Positions 35,904 to 44,280 of a stretch of 64,000 nt of DNA are shown piece by piece. The notes below the pieces were generated by a model that was not told the origin of the DNA, searched no databases, and saw only the letters and a program-made list of their open reading frames with translations. A program made the translations under genes and the position numbers. Source of the stretch: a virus. Each line of letters begins with the position of its first letter. Position 1 is the stretch's first letter. The stretch spans positions 1-64,000 of the IMG/VR virus record IMGVR_UViG_3300043775_000777, one strand, 5' to 3'.

Positions 35904-36080
35904 TTAATCATCTTCTTCACAACAGTCACATTCTTCTGACTCTTGTTGTCCATACTCATTATCAAACCAGTCTCTGGCTTCTTGTTTTGTTGGATAATCT
36001 TTAAGTCCTGCTTCTATAGCAGCTGCAAATCCTGCCATATAGGCTTCAATCATTGCTTTTCTGAATGCTACTGGATGCAT
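35904..36080 (-). CDS. Small acidic protein with Cys-rich tail (58 aa)
   Basis: Reads MHPVAFRKAMIEAYMAGFAA and ends in a very acidic tail with a cysteine group (ESEECDCCEEDD). The core AYMAGFAAAIEAG, then EARDWFDNEY resembles the short helical phage proteins of the FIAGAKW type (compare the gene at 54823). It starts 1 nt after the stop of the MazG-like gene and is the last minus-strand gene before the terminator at 35.88 kb. Function unknown. The cysteines might bind a metal. Confidence 0.6.
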   Translation of the reverse strand: MHPVAFRKAMIEAYMAGFAAAIEAGLKDYPTKQEARDWFDNEYGQQESEECDCCEEDD

Positions 36081-36081
36081 G

Positions 36082-36468
36082 TTAATCTACTTTAATAAAT
36101 TTACTGATATCAGGTCTGAAGTATCCCGGACCTTTTAATATCTTTCCATCTTCTCTAAGAATAGGTTTACCATCTTCACCTAGCTTGCTCATATTACTTT
36201 CTTGTATTTCATCAAATACGTCTGTTATAATATGCTGCATACCATGTTTAAGTATAGTACCGCATAATATATATAGCTTATCACCTAATGCATCTGCTAT
36301 ATCTACTAATGAGTTTTTGTGACATGCATCAAGATACTCATCATTCTCTTCAGCCATCAGTCTATGTCTCAGCACTACTTCATCTTTCTCAAGATTCTGT
36401 GGCCATTGACCATCTATTTGATTAAAGGCTCTATGAAATTCTGCTACTGCTTTTAATTGTTTTTCCAT
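36082..36468 (-). CDS. MazG/HisE-like nucleotide pyrophosphohydrolase (128 aa)
   Basis: AEENDEYLDA and LVDIADALGDKLYILCG match the metal-binding E-E-x-x-E and D-x-x-D/E helices of the all-alpha NTP pyrophosphohydrolase superfamily (MazG, HisE, dimeric dUTPase). The later DEIQESNMSKLG, GKPIxREDGKI and a closing YFRPD are typical of the phage and bacterial PRA-PH-like group. Such enzymes hydrolyse NTPs or dNTPs to the monophosphate and clean or rebalance the nucleotide pool. The substrate cannot be told from sequence. ATG start, 74-nt region upstream with a terminator belonging to the next transcript. Confidence 0.78.
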   Translation of the reverse strand: MEKQLKAVAEFHRAFNQIDGQWPQNLEKDEVVLRHRLMAEENDEYLDACHKNSLVDIADALGDKLYILCGTILKHGMQHIITDVFDEIQESNMSKLGEDGKPILREDGKILKGPGYFRPDISKFIKVD

Positions 36469-36477
36469 GTTGTAAAT

Positions 36478-36512
36478 TTAAAAAAATAGGGGACACATTG
36501 CTGCATCCCCTA
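36478..36512 (-). terminator. Terminator with GCAA tetraloop
   Basis: On the minus strand, TAGGGGATGCA and TGTGTCCCCTA pair over 11 bp with two G-U pairs and enclose a GCAA (GNRA) loop. A T-run follows directly. It ends the transcript carrying the gene at 36554. Confidence 0.85.
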
Positions 36513-36553
36513 TTACTATTATTAACCCTAATCATTCATGATGAAAAGGTTCT

Positions 36554-37720
36554 TTAGAAAAAGTCTGGAATATTTCCAGAGTCTTCTTCAGGTTCTTCAG
36601 AAACAAAATCCAAATCAAAATCTGCTGAATTATTTGTTTCTTTCTTTTCTTCTACAGGCATAATCAAATCTAGATTAGCTTCTTCTGCTTTATATTCAAA
36701 AGCATCATTCTCAAACTCAGGTGCAGGCATTTGAGGAATATCCTCATCATCTTCTGGATCTGGTTCTGGAATAACTGGAGCTTCAAATGTGTTACCTGCA
36801 GGATCAGTATAGTGTATTACTTCATCATTCACCCATGGTACTTCTTCTTCTGTAACTTCAATAGTATCTTCTTCAACAAATGAATCTTCTACAGCTTCAG
36901 TTTCCTCTAGAATGATTTCTTCTGACTGGTGCAGATCATCTGCACAGTTATCTTCTTCTTGCACCACTTGATTATCAGGCACTTGTGTAACTGGAGCAGT
37001 AGCCGGTGCAAAATTACATATGGTCCCTATAAAGTAATGTAAGATTCTTTGATCTTCCATCCAAGTTTTAGGATGTGAATGCTGTAATGAGTTAGTTACA
37101 AAGTTATAGAATGCCCACAAGCTGTCTGTGTTAGCAAATACTTGTTGTGGTTTCTTCATTTGATCTCTAATCATACTAGCCTGCTCAGTAGTAAGAATCT
37201 CATACTCTGCAAACAGGACACCCAAAAGCTGTGCTTGTCTTCTTTTGTTCAAGCTTACTCCTTCCATAGAAGCTTTATCAGCACATAACTGATTATAATA
37301 CATATGTGCATTAGAAATATATTGGTCTATAGTATCTTTTACTTCAGTATCTGCAGTACCAGTATGCTTTCTAACCCAGCTACCTATATCCCCGGAGATC
37401 ATTACTGATCCACTCTGATTGATATAAGCACCAACTACACATTTAAATTTCACTTGTTTGTTATAACTGTTTGTCCATGCAAACATCATAGACAACTCAG
37501 GATCCTGATTGAAGTTCAATCTATAGATACCTTGAGCTATTTGCCCGTCAGCAGTACATCTGTACTCCTCTTCTACAATTCCAAAGCCTGCAGTAGCAAG
37601 AGCTTGGTATGCATAATCCATTACAAATTGGTGGCTAATTACAGTATAACTAGCACCATGGTTTGGTAAAGGCACACTAACTAGGTGCGCCTTTGTTGTG
37701 TTCTGTATTTTCTTTGGCAT
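36554..37720 (-). CDS. DUF932-like phage protein with acidic C-terminal tail (388 aa)
   Basis: The N-terminal 230 residues fit the outline of DUF932-type proteins: SYTVISHQFVMDYAYQALA, then an aromatic/acidic strand, FAWTNSYNKQVKFKCVVGAYI and SGDIGSWVRKH. This family is common in large phages and plasmids, and its function is not established. Residues from about 240 onward are strongly acidic (many E, D, P) and probably disordered, ending NIPDFF. The start codon directly abuts the stop of DNA polymerase (CAT/TTA on the plus strand), so the two genes are co-transcribed. The assignment is by motif spacing. Confidence 0.6.
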   Translation of the reverse strand: MPKKIQNTTKAHLVSVPLPNHGASYTVISHQFVMDYAYQALATAGFGIVEEEYRCTADGQIAQGIYRLNFNQDPELSMMFAWTNSYNKQVKFKCVVGAYINQSGSVMISGDIGSWVRKHTGTADTEVKDTIDQYISNAHMYYNQLCADKASMEGVSLNKRRQAQLLGVLFAEYEILTTEQASMIRDQMKKPQQVFANTDSLWAFYNFVTNSLQHSHPKTWMEDQRILHYFIGTICNFAPATAPVTQVPDNQVVQEEDNCADDLHQSEEIILEETEAVEDSFVEEDTIEVTEEEVPWVNDEVIHYTDPAGNTFEAPVIPEPDPEDDEDIPQMPAPEFENDAFEYKAEEANLDLIMPVEEKKETNNSADFDLDFVSEEPEEDSGNIPDFF

Positions 37721-39619
37721 TTAAAATAATTTTAATTGATTTCTATTTGGCTCTAATCCAGCTATCTCTTTCTTTATCTTATCTAGATAATAGCTTAGAT
37801 TAATCTTGTAATCATCAAATGGTTTTTCTTCATGGTCAATATAAATAGTCTGCATCCATTGGCCGGATTCTATTTGAGTTTCTCTACCATCAAACAAGTT
37901 AGTCTTAATAACCTTACAGCCGGAGTTAGATACATAATATCTAATAGTATCCTGCAGTTTAGTCTTTTCATACTCACCGTTAACAATAGCATGTGAATAA
38001 AACTCCCAGTCACCTTTTATCTTTTTACCACCACAATAATCAAATATGTTTTGGTTTTGTTTTAGATAATCTTCAGGCTCAATACCATCTACAAAATATG
38101 CATGCAGAGCTTTAGGAACTATCAGGAAACTTTTATTCTTATGCAACGCCAGGTTTTCATACTCAAATCTACCTTTACATTTAGACTTACCATCTTCAGT
38201 AACTGCTATGTAGTTATTTACATCACCCAATACAAACTTAGAATACTTATCATGTTCCAGTTGTAAATTAGTAATCCTTTCCCATTCTGCACATATCTCC
38301 ATATACTTATCTACTTTGTCTCTTGGAATCAGAGTTTCCAAACCATCTGTATTCTGAGCTAGCGGTACAGATCCTGGTATACCTTCAGTAAGCATTTCAT
38401 AGAGTAGAGTTAGACTCAACTGACCATTAATGGTAATCCTCATGGTAAACTCTGGATCATATAGAAAACTATTCTCATCATTACTGAGTCCATAAGTTGA
38501 ATTAAGAATAATCTTATATACATAATTCTTAGGATCCTTCTTAGGTATCTTCTTTCTTTCTTCAAAAAACCACTCATATAGTTCACAAAAATCTGCTTGT
38601 GGTAAATGTCCCGGAGCCCATCCATTTCTAATAGCTAGATTAGGATAGAAACTAGTAACATCTGAAGTCATAATAACCATATCTTCAGTAGACTCATACA
38701 CTCTACTAGTTCTAGCACCATGGATACCACCAAGACCATAATCAGTTTTAACTCCTCTATACTGTACTGAATACTTGAATCCTCCTTTAGTTTCACCTGG
38801 ATAGATAACAACTTCCCTAAATTTCTTTAACAGGTTTTGAAATGTAGCTGTCTTGAATTCTATATAAGGTAGTATGATATCATTAACAACAATCTGAGGT
38901 CTATGAGTTCTCATCTGTCTCAGTTCATATTTTTTTATACCAGTCTGTTTACTCAAGAAATGTAGAAATAACTCTTTAGATATCCGGGGCTCAGAGGCTG
39001 AGAATAAATCAATGTTATACTCTTCAGTCAAAGCTTTCCTAAGATTAATCTGCTCTTTACTAAGCTGCATAATCTGTTTAGTAGACCTAACATCATTAAT
39101 ACAGTAATTGATAATATCCGGAATCTGTTCTGCTTCTACTTCAGTAGTATGATGAATAGGCATATCTATGATATTCTTCCAATCCATTGTATACTGAATC
39201 CATTTTAAACTAGATCTCTTAGCTGGATTATCCCAGTGGTTAAGTTTAAATACATCTACCTGTCTAATACTTAAATCTCTAGGACTGAATTCTAAGAACT
39301 CTCCATCACTCTGTCTTCTGATTACATCTTGTGCTTTAGAATATACAAACCTGGCAATCTCATCACCGGTCATATCAAGTAAATCATGACCCTTAGCTAA
39401 ACAATGCTCAGTGATTTGACTGTCAAATCCTAAACCATTAAAGCTAACATGCCATTCATTATTATTTACATTATGCATTAAGAAAGTTAAGAAAGGAACA
39501 ATGTCATTTCTAGACTCATGCATTACAAATATCTCTCTGTCTTCAGATTTTATATCTTCAAACACAGCAATGAAACAATTTTGTAAAGTTTCATAATCAT
39601 GTACATAGTGTGTTTTCAT
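37721..39619 (-). CDS. Family B DNA polymerase with 3'-5' exonuclease
   Basis: The exonuclease motifs are intact: HDYET with Asp8 and Glu10 (Exo I), FNGLGFDSQ (Exo II) and YCINDVRS (Exo III). The polymerase motifs are also present: SDVTSFYPNL with Asp320 (motif A), KIILNSTYGL with Lys369 and Tyr376 (motif B), and QNTDGLETL with Asp425 (motif C, NTDG instead of the usual DTDS). At 632 aa it is short for the family, with a compact thumb and no obvious protein-priming insert. ATG at 39619 is preferred; a GTG two codons upstream is possible. It should replicate the phage genome together with the primase and helicase encoded further right. Confidence 0.92.
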   Translation of the reverse strand: MKTHYVHDYETLQNCFIAVFEDIKSEDREIFVMHESRNDIVPFLTFLMHNVNNNEWHVSFNGLGFDSQITEHCLAKGHDLLDMTGDEIARFVYSKAQDVIRRQSDGEFLEFSPRDLSIRQVDVFKLNHWDNPAKRSSLKWIQYTMDWKNIIDMPIHHTTEVEAEQIPDIINYCINDVRSTKQIMQLSKEQINLRKALTEEYNIDLFSASEPRISKELFLHFLSKQTGIKKYELRQMRTHRPQIVVNDIILPYIEFKTATFQNLLKKFREVVIYPGETKGGFKYSVQYRGVKTDYGLGGIHGARTSRVYESTEDMVIMTSDVTSFYPNLAIRNGWAPGHLPQADFCELYEWFFEERKKIPKKDPKNYVYKIILNSTYGLSNDENSFLYDPEFTMRITINGQLSLTLLYEMLTEGIPGSVPLAQNTDGLETLIPRDKVDKYMEICAEWERITNLQLEHDKYSKFVLGDVNNYIAVTEDGKSKCKGRFEYENLALHKNKSFLIVPKALHAYFVDGIEPEDYLKQNQNIFDYCGGKKIKGDWEFYSHAIVNGEYEKTKLQDTIRYYVSNSGCKVIKTNLFDGRETQIESGQWMQTIYIDHEEKPFDDYKINLSYYLDKIKKEIAGLEPNRNQLKLF

Positions 39620-39663
39620 ACCCACTTGTTCAGTTAAGCTGTTCCCCCGTTTAATTTGTACAT

Positions 39664-39694
39664 AAAAAAAGAGGGTAGTCTCTCCTCCACCCTC
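39664..39694 (-). terminator. Probable terminator
   Basis: GAGGGT/ACCCTC form a 6-bp stem with a 12-nt loop, followed on the minus strand by seven Ts. It lies between the DNA polymerase start and the stop of the preceding gene and ends the transcript from the right. Confidence 0.6.
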
Positions 39695-39714
39695 CCTTTT
39701 AATTTAGAAGAACG

Positions 39715-40110
39715 CTACTTTGTAGCTTTTTTACTTGGGGTTTCTGATTCACCCAAGAATTTTTTGTAATCAAACTTCTTTGCATTTACTGCAAATAAAG
39801 ATATAACATCTTCCATAGCTGCTTTGTCTTCTACATAGAACTCTTGGAATACTTCAATCTTATGTCTTTCTTCTCTAAAGTTTCTACCATTAGGTCTTGC
39901 ATGCTTAACTGCAATTGGATCACCATTGTCATCCATTTTAGGTAACATATGCAAAGCTTGCTTAGTTAACTTAGAAATTATTACAAAGACTTTAGTATCC
40001 GGATCAAAGATACATTCTACATAAGGACATGAATCCGCTATAGGGATCATTCTAAAAGTTTGCTTGTCATTCCAAGTAGCTTGGATAAGCATCATTGTGT
40101 TTTCACTCAT
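39715..40110 (-). CDS. Conserved hypothetical protein (131 aa)
   Basis: Not recognised. It starts MSENTMMLIQATWNDKQTFR at the first ATG; a longer form would need a TTG at 40137. Alternating strands (FRMIPIADSCPYVECIFDPD, KVFVIISK) suggest a beta-rich N-terminal half, followed by a helical part with a basic tail (PSKKATK). It is the last gene of its transcript and directly precedes DNA polymerase, so a replication-accessory role is possible but unproven. Confidence 0.72.
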   Translation of the reverse strand: MSENTMMLIQATWNDKQTFRMIPIADSCPYVECIFDPDTKVFVIISKLTKQALHMLPKMDDNGDPIAVKHARPNGRNFREERHKIEVFQEFYVEDKAAMEDVISLFAVNAKKFDYKKFLGESETPSKKATK

Positions 40111-40138
40111 CTGTTGGTTTTTAAAAATGTTTTGCAAA

Positions 40139-40705
40139 TTAATCTAGAATTTTTATATTTTCCAAATCTCCCACTCCAATTAACAACTTTTCTTTTTCTA
40201 GATCAGGCTTACTACAAAGTTCACCTACAGATCTGAGTAGATCAGTTGATACCGCTAGTATATCTGCATATTGTTTGAAATAAAATTCTGGATACAGATA
40301 GCTTTTAATATAATTATGATTAGCTCCATTATTATTAAAATATCTTAATATCCTTTGCTTTAAATGATCTTGTATTTGGCTATAACTACCATTTACAACA
40401 TGATTCCAATCATTCTTTAAATCAGAAAAATTAAATATCAGTACACTTGCTGAGTCATCAATCTTAATATAATCATCCAGTCTTGTATGTCTAATGAGTG
40501 TTTGTGCCTCAAATAGCATATAGTCTGGATCATCTTTAGTTTGATAAACGCATACAAGTTTTGCATCCTCAGTGGTGTATTTATCTCCCCAACTCAAATA
40601 AGTTTCAGTTGGTAGAGCTTTAGCACCTCTTGGTATATCTAAGAGCGGATACAAAAAGATCTTAGATTTCTGGAAATACTTCCGGTAAATTTCATTTAAA
40701 GCCAT
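40139..40705 (-). CDS. Conserved hypothetical protein (188 aa)
   Basis: Not recognised. ATG start. Residues 1-110 alternate short strands with a conserved-looking LSWGDKYTTEDAKLVCVYQ. The C-terminal part is helical with many aromatic residues (YLYPEFYFKQYADILAVS). No catalytic or metal motif stands out, and there is no signal or membrane segment. It sits between the PD-(D/E)XK exonuclease and the gene at 39715, with 5 nt to the former, so it belongs to the same transcription unit. Confidence 0.75.
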   Translation of the reverse strand: MALNEIYRKYFQKSKIFLYPLLDIPRGAKALPTETYLSWGDKYTTEDAKLVCVYQTKDDPDYMLFEAQTLIRHTRLDDYIKIDDSASVLIFNFSDLKNDWNHVVNGSYSQIQDHLKQRILRYFNNNGANHNYIKSYLYPEFYFKQYADILAVSTDLLRSVGELCSKPDLEKEKLLIGVGDLENIKILD

Positions 40706-40710
40706 AGATA

Positions 40711-41715
40711 TTAAAGTTTTACATTACCCAATGCTAGCTCATATGGCAAATCATATCTTCTGTTTTCATAGTGCCACTTAATCTTTTGCACTATATCATC
40801 AAATGATTCTGACCATTTAGCTAGTGTTTCTGAAGAAACCTGGTAAGGATAAACTTGATTGTACTTATCAATTACTATAAAAGTAACTTGTACATTCCAA
40901 TCATCAGTAATACTAAACTTTTCCTTAGCTAACAGTACATAGATAATAGCTTGTATCCAATATCTATAATACTCCACAGAGTCAGGAAAGTCTTGTATTG
41001 ACTTACCAAGAGTCTTTAAGTCATTAATAAAGATAGTTTTTGAGTTATGATCAACAACTACATTGTCAAGGACACCGTGGAAACCAAAAGGTAAATTGTC
41101 TGTTTCAGCTTTTACAAACAACTCATTGTAAGCTTCAATAGATTTGTCTTCTACATCTCTGTCTAGTTGTAGCAATGCCCGCACATTACTGTTATTCTTT
41201 AGTACTTCAACTGAAACTTTACAGCCATCTAAAGTTGGTTGATCTACTGTTGTTTTATCTAGACTAAGTTTAAGAAATTCAAAATACTCTGTGTTCTCTA
41301 ATGTCAGAATCTTGTCAAGTCTTTGTTGATCTGTTTTGAGTGTCTGGTAGAGATTAGCTGTGAGTAGCTGTGTGAGTATATCTTGTGAGTAGTCTGACAA
41401 ATTTAATGTATTATTTCCAATTGTCAAGTGATATTTAAAAATATTATCAATAATTTTTCTCTGACTATCAGTAGGAAACTTACCCGGCATAGTTACAAAA
41501 TGCTCATCATACTTGTCTGGCTCAAACAAAAGACAGTGCAGAACGCGCCCTCCTACAAGATGCGCGTCTGTACCATCCTCCCTTTGATTCAAAACATAAT
41601 GGTTGTAAAACATGACCGGTGAAAACAATAACTTGTTAATACCACTATAGCTGAAGTAAAACTTCTGCCTATAGAACCTTTCTAGTTCCTCAGAACCAAT
41701 CAAAGTTTGTATCAT
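40711..41715 (-). CDS. PD-(D/E)XK exonuclease, Cas4/RecB/lambda-exonuclease-like
   Basis: GGRVLHCLLFEPDKYDE, then GVLDN with Asp217, FINDLKT with Asp232 and Lys234, and YWIQAIIY with Gln255 and Tyr259 give the ordered motifs of a RecB-type nuclease (H, D, D-x-K, Q-x-x-x-Y). The likely role is processing DNA ends for recombination or replication, together with the Sak4-like ATPase encoded at 48.9 kb. I start it at the ATG at 41715, giving 334 aa; a TTG at 41757 would extend it by 14 codons. It overlaps the end of the upstream gene by 26 nt. No iron-sulfur cysteine cluster as in Cas4 is visible. Confidence 0.8.
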   Translation of the reverse strand: MIQTLIGSEELERFYRQKFYFSYSGINKLLFSPVMFYNHYVLNQREDGTDAHLVGGRVLHCLLFEPDKYDEHFVTMPGKFPTDSQRKIIDNIFKYHLTIGNNTLNLSDYSQDILTQLLTANLYQTLKTDQQRLDKILTLENTEYFEFLKLSLDKTTVDQPTLDGCKVSVEVLKNNSNVRALLQLDRDVEDKSIEAYNELFVKAETDNLPFGFHGVLDNVVVDHNSKTIFINDLKTLGKSIQDFPDSVEYYRYWIQAIIYVLLAKEKFSITDDWNVQVTFIVIDKYNQVYPYQVSSETLAKWSESFDDIVQKIKWHYENRRYDLPYELALGNVKL

Positions 41716-43006
41716 CTTGTTCTTTTTGATTGTTATTTGATTCAGATTCCTCAGCAAGTTTACTTATCATTTCTCCTAAAGCATAATCTTCTGCTTCAGT
41801 AAAAACAGGTCCATCTTCTGATGTTATTAACTCTGACTTAAGTTCATTACTCTCAATTTTAGTAAATGCTTCTTCTATGTCTTCATTAGGTGATTCAATG
41901 TCAGTAGCCACCCCCGCCACCCCTGGAGAGTTATCTTCAGATGGTTCAGGAATAAAGTCATTAACATGTTGATAGATATAATTAGTATTTAACTCTTTGA
42001 GTAAGTCTTCACTAATAGTAACAGTTTTAACTTTGAAGTAATTAGTGTCTCCATTTCTTCCAATTTCATTAGAATACCTTCTCATCAAAACATCTAGTTT
42101 ATCTGTAGTTAAGACATCTTTGTCAATAAGAGATTTGACAATATCATCTATATCAGTACCTAAATAGTTTTTGTTCTTCTTAAGAAATCCAATAAGAGAT
42201 TTGAAATTCACATGGTTCTTAGTATGGCAGTTACTTATATCATAACTATGTTCTTTAAACAGCATTTCTAAAAACAGCAAAGACTCAACATAATTAGAAT
42301 TAGCCATAATCTCCATTGCCAAGATATGATTATCATTATCATTACTCTGAAACATTTGGCTTATCTGTTCATACATAGCTTCATCTATAATAGTAGCATC
42401 ATCACCATTTATATGTTTTAGAATAGCCATCTCATCATATACAGTAGCACCTGTCATCTTGTGGCATAAGTCTGCATGATCATCATCAATAGCATTATAC
42501 CACTTAGAAGAATTCATATTATCACTGTGTGATTTTAGAGCTGCATTATCCCCATGTCTAATGTCATTATATACAGAATAATCAAACAATACTCTATCTT
42601 CTTGATAGTTTTCTAATGCTTCTCGGATGTTTTCTCTGTACCTATCATCCATATACATATTTGGATCATTCATCAACTCATTGAAGTCTGTAAGATCCAT
42701 GCTGTATCTCCATACACCACTAGTAATTTTATCCTTTGTATTCTTTGCAGCAAATATGTGTGTTGCTTCATCTATATTTCTTACAGTTCTTATCCCATGT
42801 TGTAAAGCTAGATCTTTAAGCTTTATTCTTGGAACATTAACTCCCGGTAGAAAATAAAGCTTGTCACCTTTTGTAGGAACATATTCATCAAGATATGTGG
42901 GAAACATATCTTCAGTCCTATCTTCCATACAGAATAAAGGTTCTACTTTAATCATTACCTCATTTTGACTTGATTCTACTTCTGATATTACAATATATCT
43001 TTTCAT
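41690..43006 (-). CDS. Hypothetical protein (438 aa) sharing a DxDNH domain with the gene at 45585
   Basis: No family recognised. The N-terminus is strand-rich (MKRYIVISEVESS, GDKLYFLPGV). The middle has an acidic helical region and the segment MFQSNDNDNHILAMEIMAN, which matches MLKSEDQDNHVIAFQALEN in the 133-aa protein encoded at 45585. The tail after residue 350 is acidic and probably disordered. The two related genes lie on either side of the MoxR/VWA pair, which suggests one functional unit. ATG start, preceded by a 94-nt spacer with a possible terminator. Confidence 0.75.
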   Translation of the reverse strand: MKRYIVISEVESSQNEVMIKVEPLFCMEDRTEDMFPTYLDEYVPTKGDKLYFLPGVNVPRIKLKDLALQHGIRTVRNIDEATHIFAAKNTKDKITSGVWRYSMDLTDFNELMNDPNMYMDDRYRENIREALENYQEDRVLFDYSVYNDIRHGDNAALKSHSDNMNSSKWYNAIDDDHADLCHKMTGATVYDEMAILKHINGDDATIIDEAMYEQISQMFQSNDNDNHILAMEIMANSNYVESLLFLEMLFKEHSYDISNCHTKNHVNFKSLIGFLKKNKNYLGTDIDDIVKSLIDKDVLTTDKLDVLMRRYSNEIGRNGDTNYFKVKTVTISEDLLKELNTNYIYQHVNDFIPEPSEDNSPGVAGVATDIESPNEDIEEAFTKIESNELKSELITSEDGPVFTEAEDYALGEMISKLAEESESNNNQKEQDDTNFDWF

Positions 43007-43023
43007 AGTTTAAAGATTAATAA

Positions 43024-43041
43024 GGGGAGTATTACCTCCCC
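43024..43041 (-). terminator. Possible terminator hairpin
   Basis: GGGGAG/CTCCCC with a 6-nt loop lies in the spacer between the MoxR-like gene and the gene at 41690. The following minus-strand sequence is only moderately T-rich (TTATTAATC), so it is weaker than the other hairpins of this block. Confidence 0.45.
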
Positions 43042-43100
43042 CTATGTTTGTTTGTAGTTAAATTATTTTTCTTTTAAAGGGTAACTGCTTGATGCTTCAA

Positions 43101-44270
43101 TTACTTGACAGCCATCTTCACCACGTCCTTATTCATCATAAGTTGTGCAAACTTAACCTTGTTTCCATTGACAATCTCTTTGATAATATAGTATCTAAGG
43201 TCATCAGTAAATGCATCACAGTCTGTAGTAAGTTTGATTAACCTTTGAGTCATAGTTGCCGGAACAGGTTTAGTGTCTGCAAATACCAATGAATAATTTA
43301 TCAATCTGGTTGCAATCACACTAGATATGTCTGCTCTAAAGTCATCATCTTTACCTACAGCATTTGTTAATGCATTCATTACATATTGCTCATCTTTAGT
43401 AAGTGTATCTTCAGGTGAGATAATCTTATCTAACTTGTTGTTAATGAACATAGTAAACATAGAACTAAAGTCTACACCAACAGAACCCTCACCAATCATT
43501 TGAATCAGAGGCAGGTCTGCTTCAAACTTAGGAATAGAGCTAATAGCATTAAAGAAAGTAGTAATAGATCTTGGATTAACTCTTTGAGTTACCAGCTCCG
43601 GATGCATCAACATAAAGTTAATACATCTACCATCAATGTTTGCAGTCTCAGCCCACTTAGCCCATACGTTTACATCATACTTCAACTCAACAGATACAAA
43701 TCTTGTCTTCTGAGCTACATCCAAGCTAGTTACATTATAGTCACCATTATCCGGATTAGTAGTCAAGATAACATGCCAGTTCTTAGGAAGCTTCCATGAT
43801 ACATATTCCTGTCTATCTAAGATCTCCATAGTAGCTTGCATAAATCTATGGTCAGCCCGGGTATAATCATCAAGAATCAAGAAACCACCTTCACCTTTAC
43901 CTTGAATCCATTCAGGAGCAGCATGTGACATACGCTTACCAATAACTTTGTAACCTTTCTTAATAGCTGCATCTATCTGAGCTTCATTAATCCAAGTAGT
44001 TTTACCTTCTGCATTCTGTATTTCAAATTCTTTTACAGGAAAACCAACTAAGTCACCTAATTCTTCCAGCTGAGATAAATTCAGCTTAACAACTTGCATA
44101 TTCATTTCTTTACCCAACTGCATGATAGCTGAAGTCTTACCAAGACCCGCATCACCCTCAATATTAATAGCTACGGGAACCTTACCCTCTGCTTGAATAT
44201 ACTGATTGTTGTTAACCATGTGCTTAATAAAGCTCTTTAACTCTTCTACATTCAATTGTACTTGACTCAT
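43101..44270 (-). CDS. MoxR-type AAA+ ATPase (389 aa)
   Basis: Walker A GDAGLGKT at residues 39-46, Walker B GFLILDDYTRAD, and a sensor-like HVILTTNPDNGDY give a complete AAA+ core. The order and the RVNPRSIT segment fit the MoxR branch. MoxR ATPases usually work with a VWA-domain protein as a chaperone or remodelling pair, and the next gene upstream (44281) encodes such a partner, 10 nt away. The target in this phage is unknown. A role in replisome or virion assembly, or in modifying a host complex, would be guesses. Confidence 0.88.
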   Translation of the reverse strand: MSQVQLNVEELKSFIKHMVNNNQYIQAEGKVPVAINIEGDAGLGKTSAIMQLGKEMNMQVVKLNLSQLEELGDLVGFPVKEFEIQNAEGKTTWINEAQIDAAIKKGYKVIGKRMSHAAPEWIQGKGEGGFLILDDYTRADHRFMQATMEILDRQEYVSWKLPKNWHVILTTNPDNGDYNVTSLDVAQKTRFVSVELKYDVNVWAKWAETANIDGRCINFMLMHPELVTQRVNPRSITTFFNAISSIPKFEADLPLIQMIGEGSVGVDFSSMFTMFINNKLDKIISPEDTLTKDEQYVMNALTNAVGKDDDFRADISSVIATRLINYSLVFADTKPVPATMTQRLIKLTTDCDAFTDDLRYYIIKEIVNGNKVKFAQLMMNKDVVKMAVK

Positions 44271-44280
44271 AACTCTTTTT

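Noticed and set aside
39620-39625. GTG start for DNA polymerase and similar TTG/GTG extensions of other genes (for example at 40137, 41757, 52082, 54165, 55246, 57571, 58930, 59325, 59536, 59771)
   Set aside because: In each case a nearby ATG gives a better start, often coupled to the upstream stop. The one exception kept is the TTG at 55391, where no ATG exists near the start.
43024-43041. GGAGG in the hairpin as a Shine-Dalgarno sequence for the gene at 41690
   Set aside because: It is more than 25 nt from the start codon and is buried in a stem. Other genes here have no such sequence.
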